NCBI GenBank assembly: GCA_031772625.1
Contig: CM062815.1
Location: 916,452,979-916,516,978, forward strand
Length of the DNA: 64,000 nucleotides
Origin: Pinus tabuliformis
Lineage: Eukaryota; Streptophyta; Pinopsida; Pinales; Pinaceae
Direction: 5' to 3'
Made by a program: the position numbers and the translations under genes. Shown piece after piece: positions 11,610 to 23,399 of the stretch. The notes beneath the pieces are model-generated. The model searched no databases. It worked only from the letters and a program-made list of their open reading frames with translations, and was not told the origin of the DNA. Position 1 is the stretch's first letter, and the number at the start of each line of letters is the position of its first letter.

Positions 11610-11955
11610 CCAAAGCTCTGATACCAAATGTTATGCAACCAACTCATAAAACAGAAGAAAATATAGATGAATGACTTAAAAATTGTCCTTTTCAAGGGGG
11701 GAAACTCTTTTACATTACATAAATGAATAATTATTGTATGAAACAAATGATAAGACCTCGTTGGTATATATAGGAGTCACAATATAATTAAAGCCTACAT
11801 AACAATAATAATTTAAGGACACAAAAGTAACAATAGTGTGCTTCTATGTGGCACAACAATAACAACGTGGGGGATACATGGGCACAAAATAACAATAGGG
11901 GTCTACATTAATAATAATAGTAAGGGGAATATACTAGTATTATAGGGACCTAACA
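11610..11955 (-). repeat. Copia-type 5' LTR with primer site (element K fragment)
   Basis: On the - strand, an LTR from 11955 to 11629 (TGTTAGGTCC ... TTGCATAACA) is followed by TGGTATCAGAGCTTTGG (RC of 11610-11626), a near-perfect initiator tRNA-Met primer site. Only the leader remains to its left; pol and the second LTR are missing. Length about 327 bp. Confidence 0.65.
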
Positions 11956-12308
11956 TGATATGGCGATATAAGTTATGTTAATTTAGGGTTTTTTGCCCTA
12001 GAAGGAAAGCTTCGGTTTATATGAGTGAATTGTATTGTGATTGTGTATTATTATTCTAAGTGAAAGAGCGAGAGTAGGTTGTATGAGAGCGAAGAGTAAA
12101 TAACAAAGGATCTACTGTAGTTTGTATCTCTTCATTATGATTGATAATATAAAAGAAAGGGTTGGTTGTTTCTTCATGGACGTAGCCCAAATTGGTTGAA
12201 CCACATATATATGTATCACTCTTGTTTTATGTGTTTCTATATTTTTGTTTCCATAATATTTTGTGTATTTCATTGCTCTTTCAATTATATTCTAACACCA
12301 ATTACACC
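11956..12308 (+). repeat. Copia LTR-like fragment
   Basis: Contains GGACGTAGCCCAAATTGG near 12179-12197 and GAACCAC, wording common at the 3' end of plant copia (Tork-type) LTRs. It ends near TTCTAACA at 12297. No internal region or partner was found, so it may be a solo LTR or a remnant. It forms the left flank of copia A. Confidence 0.4.
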
Positions 12309-12313
12309 AAAAG

Positions 12314-12771
12314 TGTAGGTTTTAACCCTATACAAAAATTATCTATAGACGAATTCTAAAAAATAGAAAATAAATAATGACGAGTATATAAAACAAATAC
12401 ACCAATATTTTCCCTCGATCCCAAAATCAAGACTACTCGATTGATTTTTCATTATTTTACTTTCAATGTTACAATACATATATATACGTGCTGAATAATT
12501 CATAAACCACAATCCATTAACTCTAGATTAGAACATAACCATAGTTCCCTTGAACGGATCTACAAAATACCATGGGAAAAAAACCATCATGACCAAAACC
12601 ATGTGCAAAACCCATGCACAAAACCATAGGTAGGTCCACCAACCTAATATAGGGTCCAAAGAAAAATTTCCTGGAGCACTACCTCAGACCCCATGCAAGG
12701 GGGCTACCGCTCCCCTATGAGCCCCCCATGAGTGTGACTAGTTGTGGAAAGAATATAATACTCACCCAACA
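12314..12771 (-). repeat. 3' LTR of copia A
   Basis: 458 bp, TG...CA, matching 17977-18372 and the LTRs of B and C. Adjacent on its right is the PPT-like TTCTCCCACTT (read AAGTGGGAGAA on -). The right LTR is about 60 bp shorter because of internal deletion, mainly of the cytosine/guanine-rich segment present here near 12670-12730. Confidence 0.85.
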
Positions 12772-12840
12772 TTCTCCCACTTGTTTTTTTCTTTTCCACA
12801 TAGGGGGTCACAGCAGAGATTAGTTATTGGTCCATCCCTA

Positions 12841-15594
12841 TAACAACCATTATTTCTCTACACCAAGAAAACTTCTTAGTGGTCACAGACTTCATCAATG
12901 CATCTGCAACATTCTTCAAAGTTTCCACCTTTACCATCAACACTTTTTTGTCCTCAACCATATCCCTAATAAAGTGATACTAGACATCAATGTGCTTTGT
13001 CTTTGAATGATAAACAAGGTTCTTTGCCAAGAAAATTTCACTTTGGTTGTCACAGTCTATACTTATAGCTCGTTGTACTAACCCGATACTTGAACACAAT
13101 ATATGCAACCAAACTTCTTCCTTTCTTGCATGAGTGGATGCCATGTATTATGCCTCTGTAGTTGAAAGTGCCACTACCAACTCTCTTTGTCATAAAACTA
13201 ACTGCACCGCCAAATAGTTTAAACACATACCCACTTTTAGATCTTCTCGATCCATATCTCCAATCTAGTCTGCATCAACGAAGCCACAGATGTCCAAAAT
13301 TGCGTCCAATCCTAGTCTTCCTTGGTAGCATAGACCATAATCACTAGTGCCACACAAATACTTGAAAACCTGCTTTTCTTCTATCCAATGCTCCCTGGTT
13401 TTGACATAATCCTACATAGTACTCCCATTGCATGTGCAATGTCTGGTTTAGTACAGGCCATTGCATACTTGAGGCTACCAACTGCACTTTCGTATAGAAC
13501 ATGTGACATTACCTCTTCCTCTTCTTCTGCCTTGGGACATTGTTCAACAGATAAATTTACACCAGCAGTAATAAGAACCTTCACCGGTTTAATATCATGC
13601 ATATTAAACCTCTACAATATGGTCTTGACATACTTTCTCTAGTTTAATCAAAGCTTCCTTTTTGCTCGATCTCATTTAATTTACATGCCCAAAATATTGT
13701 TTGCAATGCCAATAACCTTCATGTTGAATTTGGAGGACAATTGGGCCTTCAAATCTTGTATAATTTCTTTGTCATTTCCAATCAACAACATATCATCCAC
13801 ATATAAGACCAGATAAATAACATAGTCACCATTTAATTTAAAATACACACAATGATCCTCTTTGCTTCTGGTGAATCCAAGTCCCTGTATATATGTGTCA
13901 AATTTCTGATACCACAACCTTAGTGACTATTTTAACCGATATAGAGACTTTTCTAACTTGCATACCAGTTCTTTCTTTCCCTTCACCACAAAGCCTTCAG
14001 GTTTATTCATGTAGACGAGGGAAAATTTTAAGAACCCCCCCTAAATTTATAAATATAATAAATGGGCGAATCTCCATGGTATATAGGAAAAATGGAAGGC
14101 GATTTTATCCATAATATAATATGTATATATAATTTTTTGGCGAATCTCTCACTAGGCATGGCGAATATTTTACTCAATTATAAAATATTGTAAGATCTTG
14201 GCGAGTCTTTCACTAAATAATAAAACTTTGTAAAGTCCTACTGAATTTTAGCATAGGCTACATGCTGGTTTAATTCCCCCATTTAAATAGGCTACATTCT
14301 AGGTGAATACCATGGGTCAATACCATGTGCCATTTTGGTGAATACCATGGGTCAATACCATGTGCCATTTTTATTTTTATTAATTCTAATATTAGGGTTA
14401 ATAATGGTTTTTTGCATGGTATTAATAACAATCTAGTCCACGGTATTTGTCCCATAGTATTTTGGCCATAGGTTTCACCTAAATATAACCCATTTTTTGA
14501 GTGTTCGTAAATATAAGGTGACTTATGGAGTAAATGTAAAAAAATGTTTTATTTGTTTACCATACCTCTCGTTTATTTATATTTTTATTAATTTACCATA
14601 CCTCTTTTACAAATATGGTATTTGGCCCATAGGATTCACTTAAATAAAACCTCTTTCTTGAGCCTTCATAAATAGAACGAGGGTTATGGACTAAATATAA
14701 AAAGAGGTTTTATTTATTTACCAAACCTTCACTTTACTTATATTTTTATTTGTTTACACCCTTACATGTATATAAGGTGACTTATGGAGTAAATATAAAA
14801 AATGTTTTATTTATTTACCATACCACTTTTATAAATATGGTATTTGGCCCATAGGATTCACTTAAATAAAACCTATTCTTGAAAATGGGCGAATGGATTC
14901 ACTTAAATAAAACCTATTCTTGGAAATGGGCCAATAGAAGGTTGTAAGTTTTAATTTCAAGGGCTAAATTTACCTTTTTTACCCTCTTCCTTAAAATAAG
15001 GTGGGCTATTTGAGGTGATTTGTAAAAATGTACTATGATACAAAATATTTGCCCACTAAAAATATAAAACCCCTTAATTTCGCCAAAGGGCGAACATTCG
15101 CCCCTAAAATTATCCTTGATGTAGACCTCTTCTTTCAGATCCCTGTAAAGAAATGTTATCTTCACATCCATCTGTCCTATCTAAAAATAAAAAGCAACAA
15201 CAACATATAAAAGTAATCTAATAGAAGATACCTTGGAAACATGAGAAAAAATATCACCAAATTCAATTCCCGATACCTAGGAATAACCTTTTGCTACCAA
15301 CCAAGATTTGTATTTCTCCACCTTTCCTTCTGCATTCATCTTCTTCTTAAACACCCATTTCCTTCTAATGGGTTTCCTTGCAGCTGACAACTCCACCAGA
15401 TCCCAAGCCTCAGTTTTTTCCAAAGATTCCATTTCATCAACCATAGCCTGTTTCCAGAGTTTTACATCCGCTAAATCTACTTCCTCCCTGACAGTTATAG
15501 GATCATCATCAGTAACAGATAAATAAAAACTTGAACAAAAATCAAATGTACTATACCTTTCTGGTTGCCTTCTTTCTCGAACTGATCTTCTCAC
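12841..15594 (-). pseudogene. Copia A reverse transcriptase and RNase H, interrupted
   Basis: The RT N-terminus is at 15277-15594 (LWKQAMVDEMESLEK, RRKWVFKKKMNAEGKVEK) and MDVKITFLYRDLKEEVYI begins near 15171. The remaining RT is at 13681-13990 with the catalytic YVDDMLL (in VLYVDDMLLIGND). The RNase H side is at 13381-13602 (YESAVGSLKYAMACTKPDI) and further left in broken frames to about 12841. The RT frame is split exactly at the hAT-like insertion 14017-15118; the codons for GFVVKG continue on the other side. Additional stops and frameshifts make it inactive. Confidence 0.85.
14017..15118. mobile_element. Non-autonomous hAT-like element inserted in copia A
   Basis: Flanked by an exact 8-bp duplication ATGTAGAC (14009-14016 and 15119-15126), the duplication length typical of hAT. 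Ends pair imperfectly: GAGGGAAAATTTTAAG at the left against CAAGGATAATTTTAGG (RC of the right end). 1,102 bp, no coding frame, AT-rich. It contains internal repeats: a 36-bp tandem pair (ACCATGGGTCAATACCATGT, near 14290-14365) and three copies of GGATTCACTTAAATAAAACC near 14632, 14855 and 14893. Removing it joins the RT codons of A cleanly. Confidence 0.75.
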
Positions 15595-15663
15595 AACTGG
15601 AGTTTGTGGCTCTTCATCTTTTGATTCTTGTTTTGTTGTAGATTCTGATTCTTCTTCCTTTAG

Positions 15664-16439
15664 CTATAACTCTATATTCTTAGGTTCTTTTGGTAGGACT
15701 TCATGTTTAATAACATCTTTCACCTCTCTAAACTCCACATCTCGGTTGCACACAACCTTCCTTGTTTTTGGGTTCCAAATATTATAACCTTTTAAACCAT
15801 CCTTATACACAATAAAGATGCACCTTTCAGATTTAATATCTAACTTGGTTCTTTTCTCCTTTGGAACATGTACATATGCATCACATCTAAATACCCTCAG
15901 CTGTGAAAGAGAGGGTTTTTTACCAATCCATACCTCTTGTGGAGTCTTATCCTCTAACACTGATGAAGGTGATCTATTAACTAGGTAACATGTAGTATCC
16001 ATCGGTTTTTCCCATAATTCTTGTCCTAACGTGACACCACTAAGCATGCTTCTTGCCTTTTCCATCAATGTCCTGTTCATTTTTTCTGCAACTATATTTT
16101 TCTAAGGTGTGTATGGAGTAGTCTTATGTCGTGCTATACCTCAATTCTTACAGAACTCTTCAAATTCCTTCTTGCAAAACTCTCCACCATTATTTGTCAT
16201 CAACACCTTTATCTTTTTCTCTCTCTGATTTTCCACCATAGCCTTAAATTCTTAAACCTGGAAAAGACTTCAGTTTTCTTCCCGAGGAAATATATCCATG
16301 TATTCCTTGAGAAGTCATATATAAATGAAACATAGTACACAAAATTAACCAATGATCGAACCGGCACGTGTCCAAACACATCACTGTGCACAAGCTCTAA
16401 TATCCCTTTTGCCCTCTTAGCACCAGAGGGGAAACTCAC
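15664..16439 (-). pseudogene. Copia A integrase remnant
   Basis: 16209-16439 starts with the pre-core block (ILELVHSDVFGHV, first catalytic Asp present) and 15664-16080 gives the C-terminal half (MNRTLMEKARSMLSG, YLVNRSPSSVLEDKTP, LRVFRCDAYVHVPKEK). The second catalytic Asp block lies in the gap at 16081-16208, where frames break. The closest relative in the window is the integrase of B at 54213-55076, which spans the same region more continuously. Confidence 0.8.
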
Positions 16440-16600
16440 TCGATTCTACTTCCCATATACATAATTTTCGCAGAAACTGAAATCGAGAGAGAAATTAGAC
16501 ATACCTTCTACCATACCATTACCATGAAGTATTCAAAGGCCCTTCTATGCAATATTTCCAAGCCTTTGATGCCATAACATGGTCTTTTCTCCAGAGACCA

Positions 16601-17854
16601 CTAGATTTTATGCTCACTTTTAGGAACCACAAGACTGTTGCACCCATCAATAAGAATACTACCCATAATATTGTGCATAGTTCCAGTATGAACTCCCCGC
16701 ATCAATACCAACACTCCCTGAACCATATTGTAGGTATATTTCTCAAACAATGTTTTTGCATCATCCATCTTGCTTATAAAAATCAGATTTCTAGCCAATG
16801 GAGGAATATTCAGAACACCTCAAAGTTTTCTAATCCTTCCACCTTGCAACTTCAGCTTCACTTTTCCACATCTGATGATTCTATCCTTCCTGCCATCCTC
16901 TAAGAAGACATCACCACCATCATATTTCTCATACTCATAGAAACACTCCCTATGGGGAGTTGAGTGAAAGGATGCACCTTAGTCAATCAACCATGCCTTA
17001 TGATCTACATGTGTACTTGAAGAAGAAGTCAAGTACACATCCCCACCTTCATCTAAGGTGGTTTTCACATCTACAGAAGGAGAATCATCACATCCCTTTC
17101 CTTTCTTGGGAGCTTTAGATCTACAATACTTTTTGAAGTTCCCTTCCTTTCCACATTTCCAACACATCTTTACAAGTTTTCCTGGAGATTTAGATCTCCT
17201 TGTATATTTAGATCTCCCACTCGAGGACTTATTTTTGTTTCTTTTTTGGGACCGTCCTCATAAAGACAAGGAATATCCATTATGGCCCTCCATAATTTTC
17301 CATCTCATCTCCTCCAACAACAAGGATGAGACTATTTCATCAAACTTCAAGTTAGTTGTATTGCTACATATTACAATAACCAAACTATCCCATGAATCTC
17401 ATAGAGAACACAACAAACTCGTGCGCTTATCCTCATATGAAATTTTAATATCAAAATATAACAATTGCTTTACCACAGTATTAAAGGTGTTGAAATTCTT
17501 TGTCACCAAGTCTCCATCCTTCATCCTTCGGTTATACAACTTTTTCTGTAGGAACAGTTTGTTCACCAAAGACTTAGATTGGTACAAAGTCCCTAACTTG
17601 TCCCACAAAGCCTTCATTGTAGCTTCTCATAATACATTCAACAATGCTGAATAAGAGATATGTATCTGTATTGTGCTCTTTTCTTCTTGATCCAACTTCA
17701 CCGAGACTTCATCTGAGATTGTCATTGGTTTAGTACCCGAATCTACCACGATCCACTGATATTTATCCACCAAAAAATACTCCATCTTGAGTTTCCACAA
17801 CTCAAAACTTTGACGATTAAATTTATCGATCTCTTTATTTCCATTGCTCGCCAT
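16601..17854 (-). pseudogene. Copia A gag, zinc knuckle and protease remnant
   Basis: Gag begins at 17854 (KFNRQSFELWKLKMEYFLVD), the UBN2-type copia gag start, and continues at 17399-17617 (ALWDKLGTLYQSKSLVNKLF). The zinc knuckle CWKCGKEGNFKKYC, a CX2CX4HX4C motif with His replaced by Asn/Phe wording, is at 17125-17167. The start of the protease (AWLID) is at the end of that frame, followed on the other side of a frame break by the pre-integrase block down to 16601. The 198-residue + strand frame at 17058-17654 is a shadow of this region. Confidence 0.8.
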
Positions 17855-17976
17855 CTTCTTTCACCGAAAGAATCGATCCCACAGATCTCCCACTGGACAG
17901 GGCTTACCACAAGCCTGAGAAAAACCCCTTAGTAGCGAATACATCTTCTTGAAGCCGAAACAACTCTGATACCAAA

Positions 17977-18372
17977 TGTAGGTTTTAACCTTGTACACAA
18001 ATTACATGCAAATGAATTCTAAAAGACATAGAATAAACAGTGAAGAGAATATAAAACAAATACAATGAGATTTCCCCTGGATCCCAAAACCAAGACTACC
18101 AGATTAATTTTTCATTATTTTCTTTTCAATGTTACAATACATTTATATACATGCCAAAGAATTCACAAACCCCAATCTATTAGCCCTATATTAGAATCTG
18201 ACCGTAGTTCCCTTGACTAAAGCTACACAATACCATGGGCATAAAATCATCATGCCCAAAACCATGTGCAAAACCCATGCAAAAAACCATAGGTAGGTCT
18301 GCCACTTAATATAGGGTCCAAAAAAATACACACATCAGCTAATCATGGAAAGAATATAACACACACCTAACA
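17977..18372 (-). repeat. 5' LTR of copia A
   Basis: 396 bp, TG...CA, with the primer site on its left side and TSD AAAAG on its right. It is shorter than the left LTR. Several substitutions between the two LTRs indicate that the insertion is not recent. Confidence 0.85.
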
Positions 18373-18377
18373 AAAAG

Positions 18378-20411
18378 TCCTCTCAAGAATATCCCAAGCC
18401 TCCTTTTTGTCTTTGCATTCTAAATGAGTTGAAGAATGTTTTCATCTATGCATTCCTTTATGAATTTTAATACCAAGACATTATTTTTCCTTTTGGCTTC
18501 CAACTCTTTCAAATAGACTTCAAATAGCTCTTGTTGTTGCTTTTACTTTCTTAGCCTCTTGGAGTATCCCACTTATTTAATCATTGTATACTTTATAATG
18601 TTCACCAAGCAATGAGCTACAACTCTTCTACACCTCCTCGGTACTTCGGATGGGTTTTTGAAAACAATACCATAAATACACTAGATAAAAACTCACTCTT
18701 CTGGACACACTTCATGCAGCAAGGCTACACACAACACAATTCACTAGTTGACGCACAAGTCCTCACACCTGGACTACACATCAATTATATGCTCCATTGT
18801 AGGCTACAATATTCACACATCTAAGATCCATACTCAAACACACTCTAGTAAGTTTCAAACTCAAACAACACGTTCCCCAACTTTCAACATATTCAACTTT
18901 CCATGCTACATGCTACAAAAATCAGTTGGGACAATATAGGCACTTAGCACTCTTTATCAACAAACTAGGGAATTACCTCCACTATGCCTAAGTGGTGTAT
19001 GGAGGCTTTGGTCCCAATGAATAGTGGTGACTCTATTCCAAGTGAATGTATTCGAGATATTTGAATCACTCAAACCATCCAAATTACATAATCATCAATA
19101 AAATAAAATATAGTATGTGGCTTTTAAAATTTAAATCAAAAGAAGGCGTTTTAATTTGGCATTGACTAGGAGAGTGAAAATAGAGTTCTCTTTATTGCAT
19201 GTGCTAAGTAGTATTACCATTTATATTGAGCTCTAATTTCTATTGCTCCAACTCTATACAATGACCAACACCCATAGTTCTTCACTCATGGTCTGACTTC
19301 TCTTCTATAGCTGGTAAAAAACAAAGTTGTTTCTTCACACGTGCACTTCGACAGTAACCTAAAAAAAGTTACACAAGAAGGATCAATCTACAATGGTAGA
19401 GAATATCCCTAAAAAAATCTTCTTTTTGATATGGTTGTATCTCTCTAGGCTAACAACAATACAAAACAATGTTGGCTTAGGAAAAGAACTAATATCAAGG
19501 GTTCAAGGCACAACGGCTAATCAAAATTATTTTGAGGTAGTATAAACCAATGCGTAAAACCAAATAATAAACAATAATAATTTGTCTGCAATTTTTTGGA
19601 TTAATTCATGGAGACAAAGGATGAGTGGCCAAACATTATTTGACTCCCAAATGATAATTATATCAGGGCTATGATCCTTTGAAAAATTATCAGTTTGAAA
19701 AGATAATAAGTATAGGCATCTACAAATTCCAGGATGATTTTTCACTTGATACAATATCCAAATGCACAACTTGGTCTATTGAAATCTAGCACAATTGACG
19801 ATTCTTTATGTAGTAGCTTTCTTAGCATTCAAAGAATAGACAATGCACAACTCTATGTTCCCACAACACCAGTTCACATTCACTCAATAAATTATCGTTT
19901 ATGGTCTCATCTGGATCCTCTTTTAAGTATATCTCCAATCATGTGGTAGGAATATCTGAATGAGAAAAAAAAGGAGATTAATAGTAAAATAAATAAGGTT
20001 TGTAGAATCTATACCTCATCCACATCAACGCACAAACACTTTAAGCGAAGAGGTAAAAACTTATTTTCTTCTTGGAAATCGTTATGCGGATTCACAATCC
20101 CTTATCTATAATATCTATTATCTAAATATGTACATGATACAGGGGGTCCAAATGAGAGAATTTGGGCCCAAATATCAAAAACCTCTGAAAAGAAGAGATG
20201 TTCCTTCTTACTTCTGATGAAAAATTCAAATGTGATAAAAATAATTCTATATGTCAAAATATATGACGAGTTGATTGATGGCCTCCAAGCAAACAATGTT
20301 GTGTAAACAAATAAACGTATTAGCCACCGTGCCTCACTCCATGCACAAGGATAATGAGACTAATCCACGAAAGCATATAACACTTGCCATAGCCACAATT
20401 GCATTATACAA
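18378..20411 (-). other. Remnant of an older element (H), mostly unassigned
   Basis: The first 260 bases, read on -, encode fragments such as KQQQELFEVYLKELEAKRK and ECKDKKEAWDILERTF, the second resembling copia UBN2 gag. The first resembles KQQQEMFEIFLKDLETKK at 29045-29100. The remaining 1.75 kb is AT-rich with only short frames and no recognisable domain or RNA gene. Copia A lies at its left edge and copia G at its right edge. Confidence 0.4.
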
Positions 20412-20416
20412 CAACT

Positions 20417-20643
20417 TATTAGAGATGAACTCTCAACATGAAATCTTGAATATTTCATTTCCATATGTTGCAATTTATACATAAAGGAAGTCGAATATTC
20501 TATAGTGACCTCCACCAAATTTCATCTATTTCTTACCTACATCACCGACTATTAATTTCTACCGACTGTCACCAATGGCTATAGTTCAATAATCCTTTAC
20601 TTTTGTCATCATGGAAACAATGATCATGATTATTATTCTGACA
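20417..20643 (-). repeat. 3' LTR of copia G
   Basis: 227 bp, matching 25561-25778 with about a dozen small differences. The inner boundary is set by the polypurine tract CCTCTCTTT (20644-20652), and the outer boundary by the CAACT duplication. Confidence 0.8.
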
Positions 20644-20759
20644 CCTCTCTTTAATCAGGACCTATATGTTAAGTCACATGTTGTTCTATGTCTCAACTAT
20701 GCTTAAAAAACAATTTGGATATTTTACAACACACACCTTACTTCTACACTGATTTCAAA

Positions 20760-22144
20760 TTTAGCCTTTCCAAGAGGCTTGGAGAATATGTTAGCCACAT
20801 TTTCATCTGCATTACAATATGTTAAGTCAATTTATTTTGATTACACATTTTCTCTTACAAAACGATGTTGTGTTTCTATATTCTTTAACCTTGCGTGATA
20901 TACAAGATTGTTTGTGAATTTGATAGTGCTTTGGTTGTCACAACTCATTACAGTAGGTGCATGTTGTGTTTCTCCAACATCTTCAAGTATCCTTCTAATA
21001 CATATTGCTTCGCAGGTAACACTACCTAATGCTTTATACTCATCTTCTATGGATGACAAGGAAATAGTTTGTTGTTTCTTATTGCTCCATGATATTTCTT
21101 TTAAACCTATATTGAACACGTATCCAATGGTAAATTTCCTGTCATCTATATTTCCAACCCAATCGGAATTAGAATAACCTACCAACTCAACATCAAATAC
21201 ACGAGTATACATAATACCAAAATTAAGAGTTCCTTTCAGATATCAAATTAGGACTTTCTTATCTTCTTTCGAGTGGATTTCATAAGGCTTAGCCATGAAA
21301 TGATTATGTTGACATAATATGCTATATATGACCTGGTAGTGGTGAGGTGGTTCAGACTTCCTACCAATTGATGATACAAGGTTCCATTCAGCTCTTTGGT
21401 TTCATCATCACTACATAATTTAATATTATGTTCTAAAGGAGTATAGATTGCTTTGCATTTAATCATATTGAACCTTTTAATGATTTCCCTTATATATTTT
21501 CTTTGAGTGATTAGTGTCATACCAGATTCCCTCCAAACTTCAAGAACTAAACAACAATGCAATTCACCAAGATCCTTCATCTCAAATACATGTGACAACT
21601 CACTTTTGATTTCTTCAATCAACTTGGATGAATTTCATGTTATGACGAGATCATCAACATATATAGATATCAAAGCAACATTCTCTTCTTCATCTTTCTT
21701 GATGTACACGTTAGGATCATTTTTACTTCTCATAAAACCTTTATCATAAAAGAAAAAAATAATTTTCACATACCAAGATCTCGGTGCTTGTTTCACACCA
21801 TATAAATCTTTCTTTAACCTACAAACCAAATTTTGATCATGTCCCCTTTTTACAAACCCTTCAAGGGGAACCAAATAAATTTCTTCTTTTAATTCACCAT
21901 TCAAAAAGAAATATTTGACATTTAACTAATGAATTTTCTAGCTATGTTTTGTAGCTAATGCAATCACAATTGTAATTGTGTTCATCTTAGCTATAGGTGC
22001 AAAGGTGTATTCATAATCAATTCCCCATTTCTGTGAATAAACTTTTGCAACTAATCTAGATTTATACTTATCAATACTTCCATCAACATTAAACTTGGAT
22101 TTATACAACCATTTGCATCCTTTGGGAAATTTATTTTTAGGCAA
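20760..22144 (-). pseudogene. Copia G reverse transcriptase and RNase H
   Basis: The RT start is at 21938-22144 (CKWLYKSKFNVDGSIDKYK, RLVAKVYSQKWGIDY). The middle is at 21635-21904 ([20 protein letters not shown], catalytic YVDDLVIT). The connection is at 21248-21622 (FEMKDLGELHCCLVLEV, LYHQLVGSLNHLTTTRSYI). RNase H is at 20841-21212 (VGYSNSDWVGNIDDRKFTIGY, SLSSIEDEYKALG, ending HRFVRENV), with the copia C-terminus (ADENVANIFSKPLGKAKFE) in the adjoining frame to about 20760. RT and RNase H motifs are well kept, but three frame breaks separate them. Confidence 0.85.
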
Positions 22145-22303
22145 CTATGTTAATTCCCTTGTATCATTCTTCATTATAGAGTTATATTCTCCATTCATTG
22201 CATCTATCCATTCTTTATATTCTTTAACTTCTTCATAACTTGAAGGTTCTACAACATATATTACAAGGGACACTAATGCATAATCTTTATACCTTATAGG
22301 TGC

Positions 22304-23330
22304 CTAAATTTGACATGATGACCTTCTTGGATTTTTATTACTTTCATCTTTCTTTCTATTTTGTGGAACCTCTTCACCTCTTCTTGGAGTATCATGACTG
22401 TTTGATGCTCCTTGTTGTTGAACTCGTACATGTTCATGTGCTTGTTCATGTTCTTGTTCAACACTTGTATTTATTTTGACATAATCATCAGTATTATGCC
22501 ATACACCAATATTATTCACTTTATAACCTTCATATGCATTCTCATGAAACACCACATCCCTACTTGCAAGAAATCTTGAGATCTCGGATCAAATAACTTA
22601 TATGTTTTTTTATCATTATAATAACCAATAAATGTGCACTTGATTGACTTTGCATCAATCTTTCTTCTTTCGACTTTTGGAATATGAGCAAATGTCTTGC
22701 ATCCAAAAACTCTTAAATGAGTCAATTTTGGTGAATACCCATAAAATGCTTCGAAAGGTGTTTTAAGAGCTAAACCTTTGGTTGGACTCCTATTATTCAA
22801 ATAAACAATAGTATTAATGGCTTCATCCTAAAAACAAGCATACTACGTGTACATTCTACTAGTGTTCTATTTTTCCTCTCAACAAATCCATTTTTCTAAT
22901 GTATATATGGCACTATAAATTGTTGTAGAATCCCATTTCTTTTACAATATTGATTAAATTCTCTTCATTTATATTTCCCCTCCTGTTCAGATCTCAGAAT
23001 TTATTGCATTTGTGAGTTTATTTTTCCACGATATTTTTGAACTCTTTAAAGTACTCAAAAACATCACTTTGTTTCCTTATGAAACAGACCCATGTATATC
23101 TAGGTCTATCATAAAAATAATAATAATAAAATACCATGCTCCACCGAGATATCTAGTTTTCATGGGTCCACATATATCAGTATCAATTAATTCAAGTATT
23201 TCCCTTTGTCTCTTTTCTTTATGTATATGAAATTCCTCTCTATGTTTCTTGCCAAGTCCCCATGCTTCACATTCAACATGGTCATTCTTCATAATAGGAA
23301 GACCTTCCTTCAACCATTATGTTCTTTTGA
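22304..23330 (-). pseudogene. Copia G integrase
   Basis: 23077-23313 holds the entry to the catalytic core (REILELIDTDICGPMKTRYLGG). 22516-22800 holds the part after the core (NNRSPTKGLALKTPFEAFYG, LRVFGCKTFAHIPKVERRK, CTFIGYYNDKKTYKLFDP). 22304-22555 is the low-complexity linker before RT. The region between (22801-23076) has the remaining core with stops. It is a different copia lineage from A/B/C, judging by ETFxAHIP and linker wording. Confidence 0.8.
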
Positions 23331-23399
23331 AGTAACATTAAATCATTGTGATTTAGATGTCTATGCTATTGATGCCATAACTCTACTCTTGATATTATT

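Larger units (their letters stand above)
12314..18372 (-). mobile_element. Ty1/copia element A, complete structure, coding decayed
   Basis: LTRs at 12314-12771 and 17977-18372 have TG...CA ends and share the ends TGTAGGTTTTAACC and CCAACA/CCTAACA. The primer site TGGTATCAGAGTTG (RC of 17961-17974) lies two bases inside the right LTR. A polypurine stretch (AAGTGGGAGAA on -) abuts the left LTR. A 5-bp target duplication AAAAG is present at 12309-12313 and 18373-18377. Domain order on the - strand is gag, zinc knuckle, protease, integrase, RT, RNase H, the copia order. A 1.1-kb hAT-like insertion splits RT. It is the same family as B and C at 52-59 kb. Confidence 0.9.

Noticed and set aside
17058-17654. 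198-residue frame on the + strand
   Set aside because: Antisense of the copia A gag and zinc knuckle, which have clear family motifs on the - strand.
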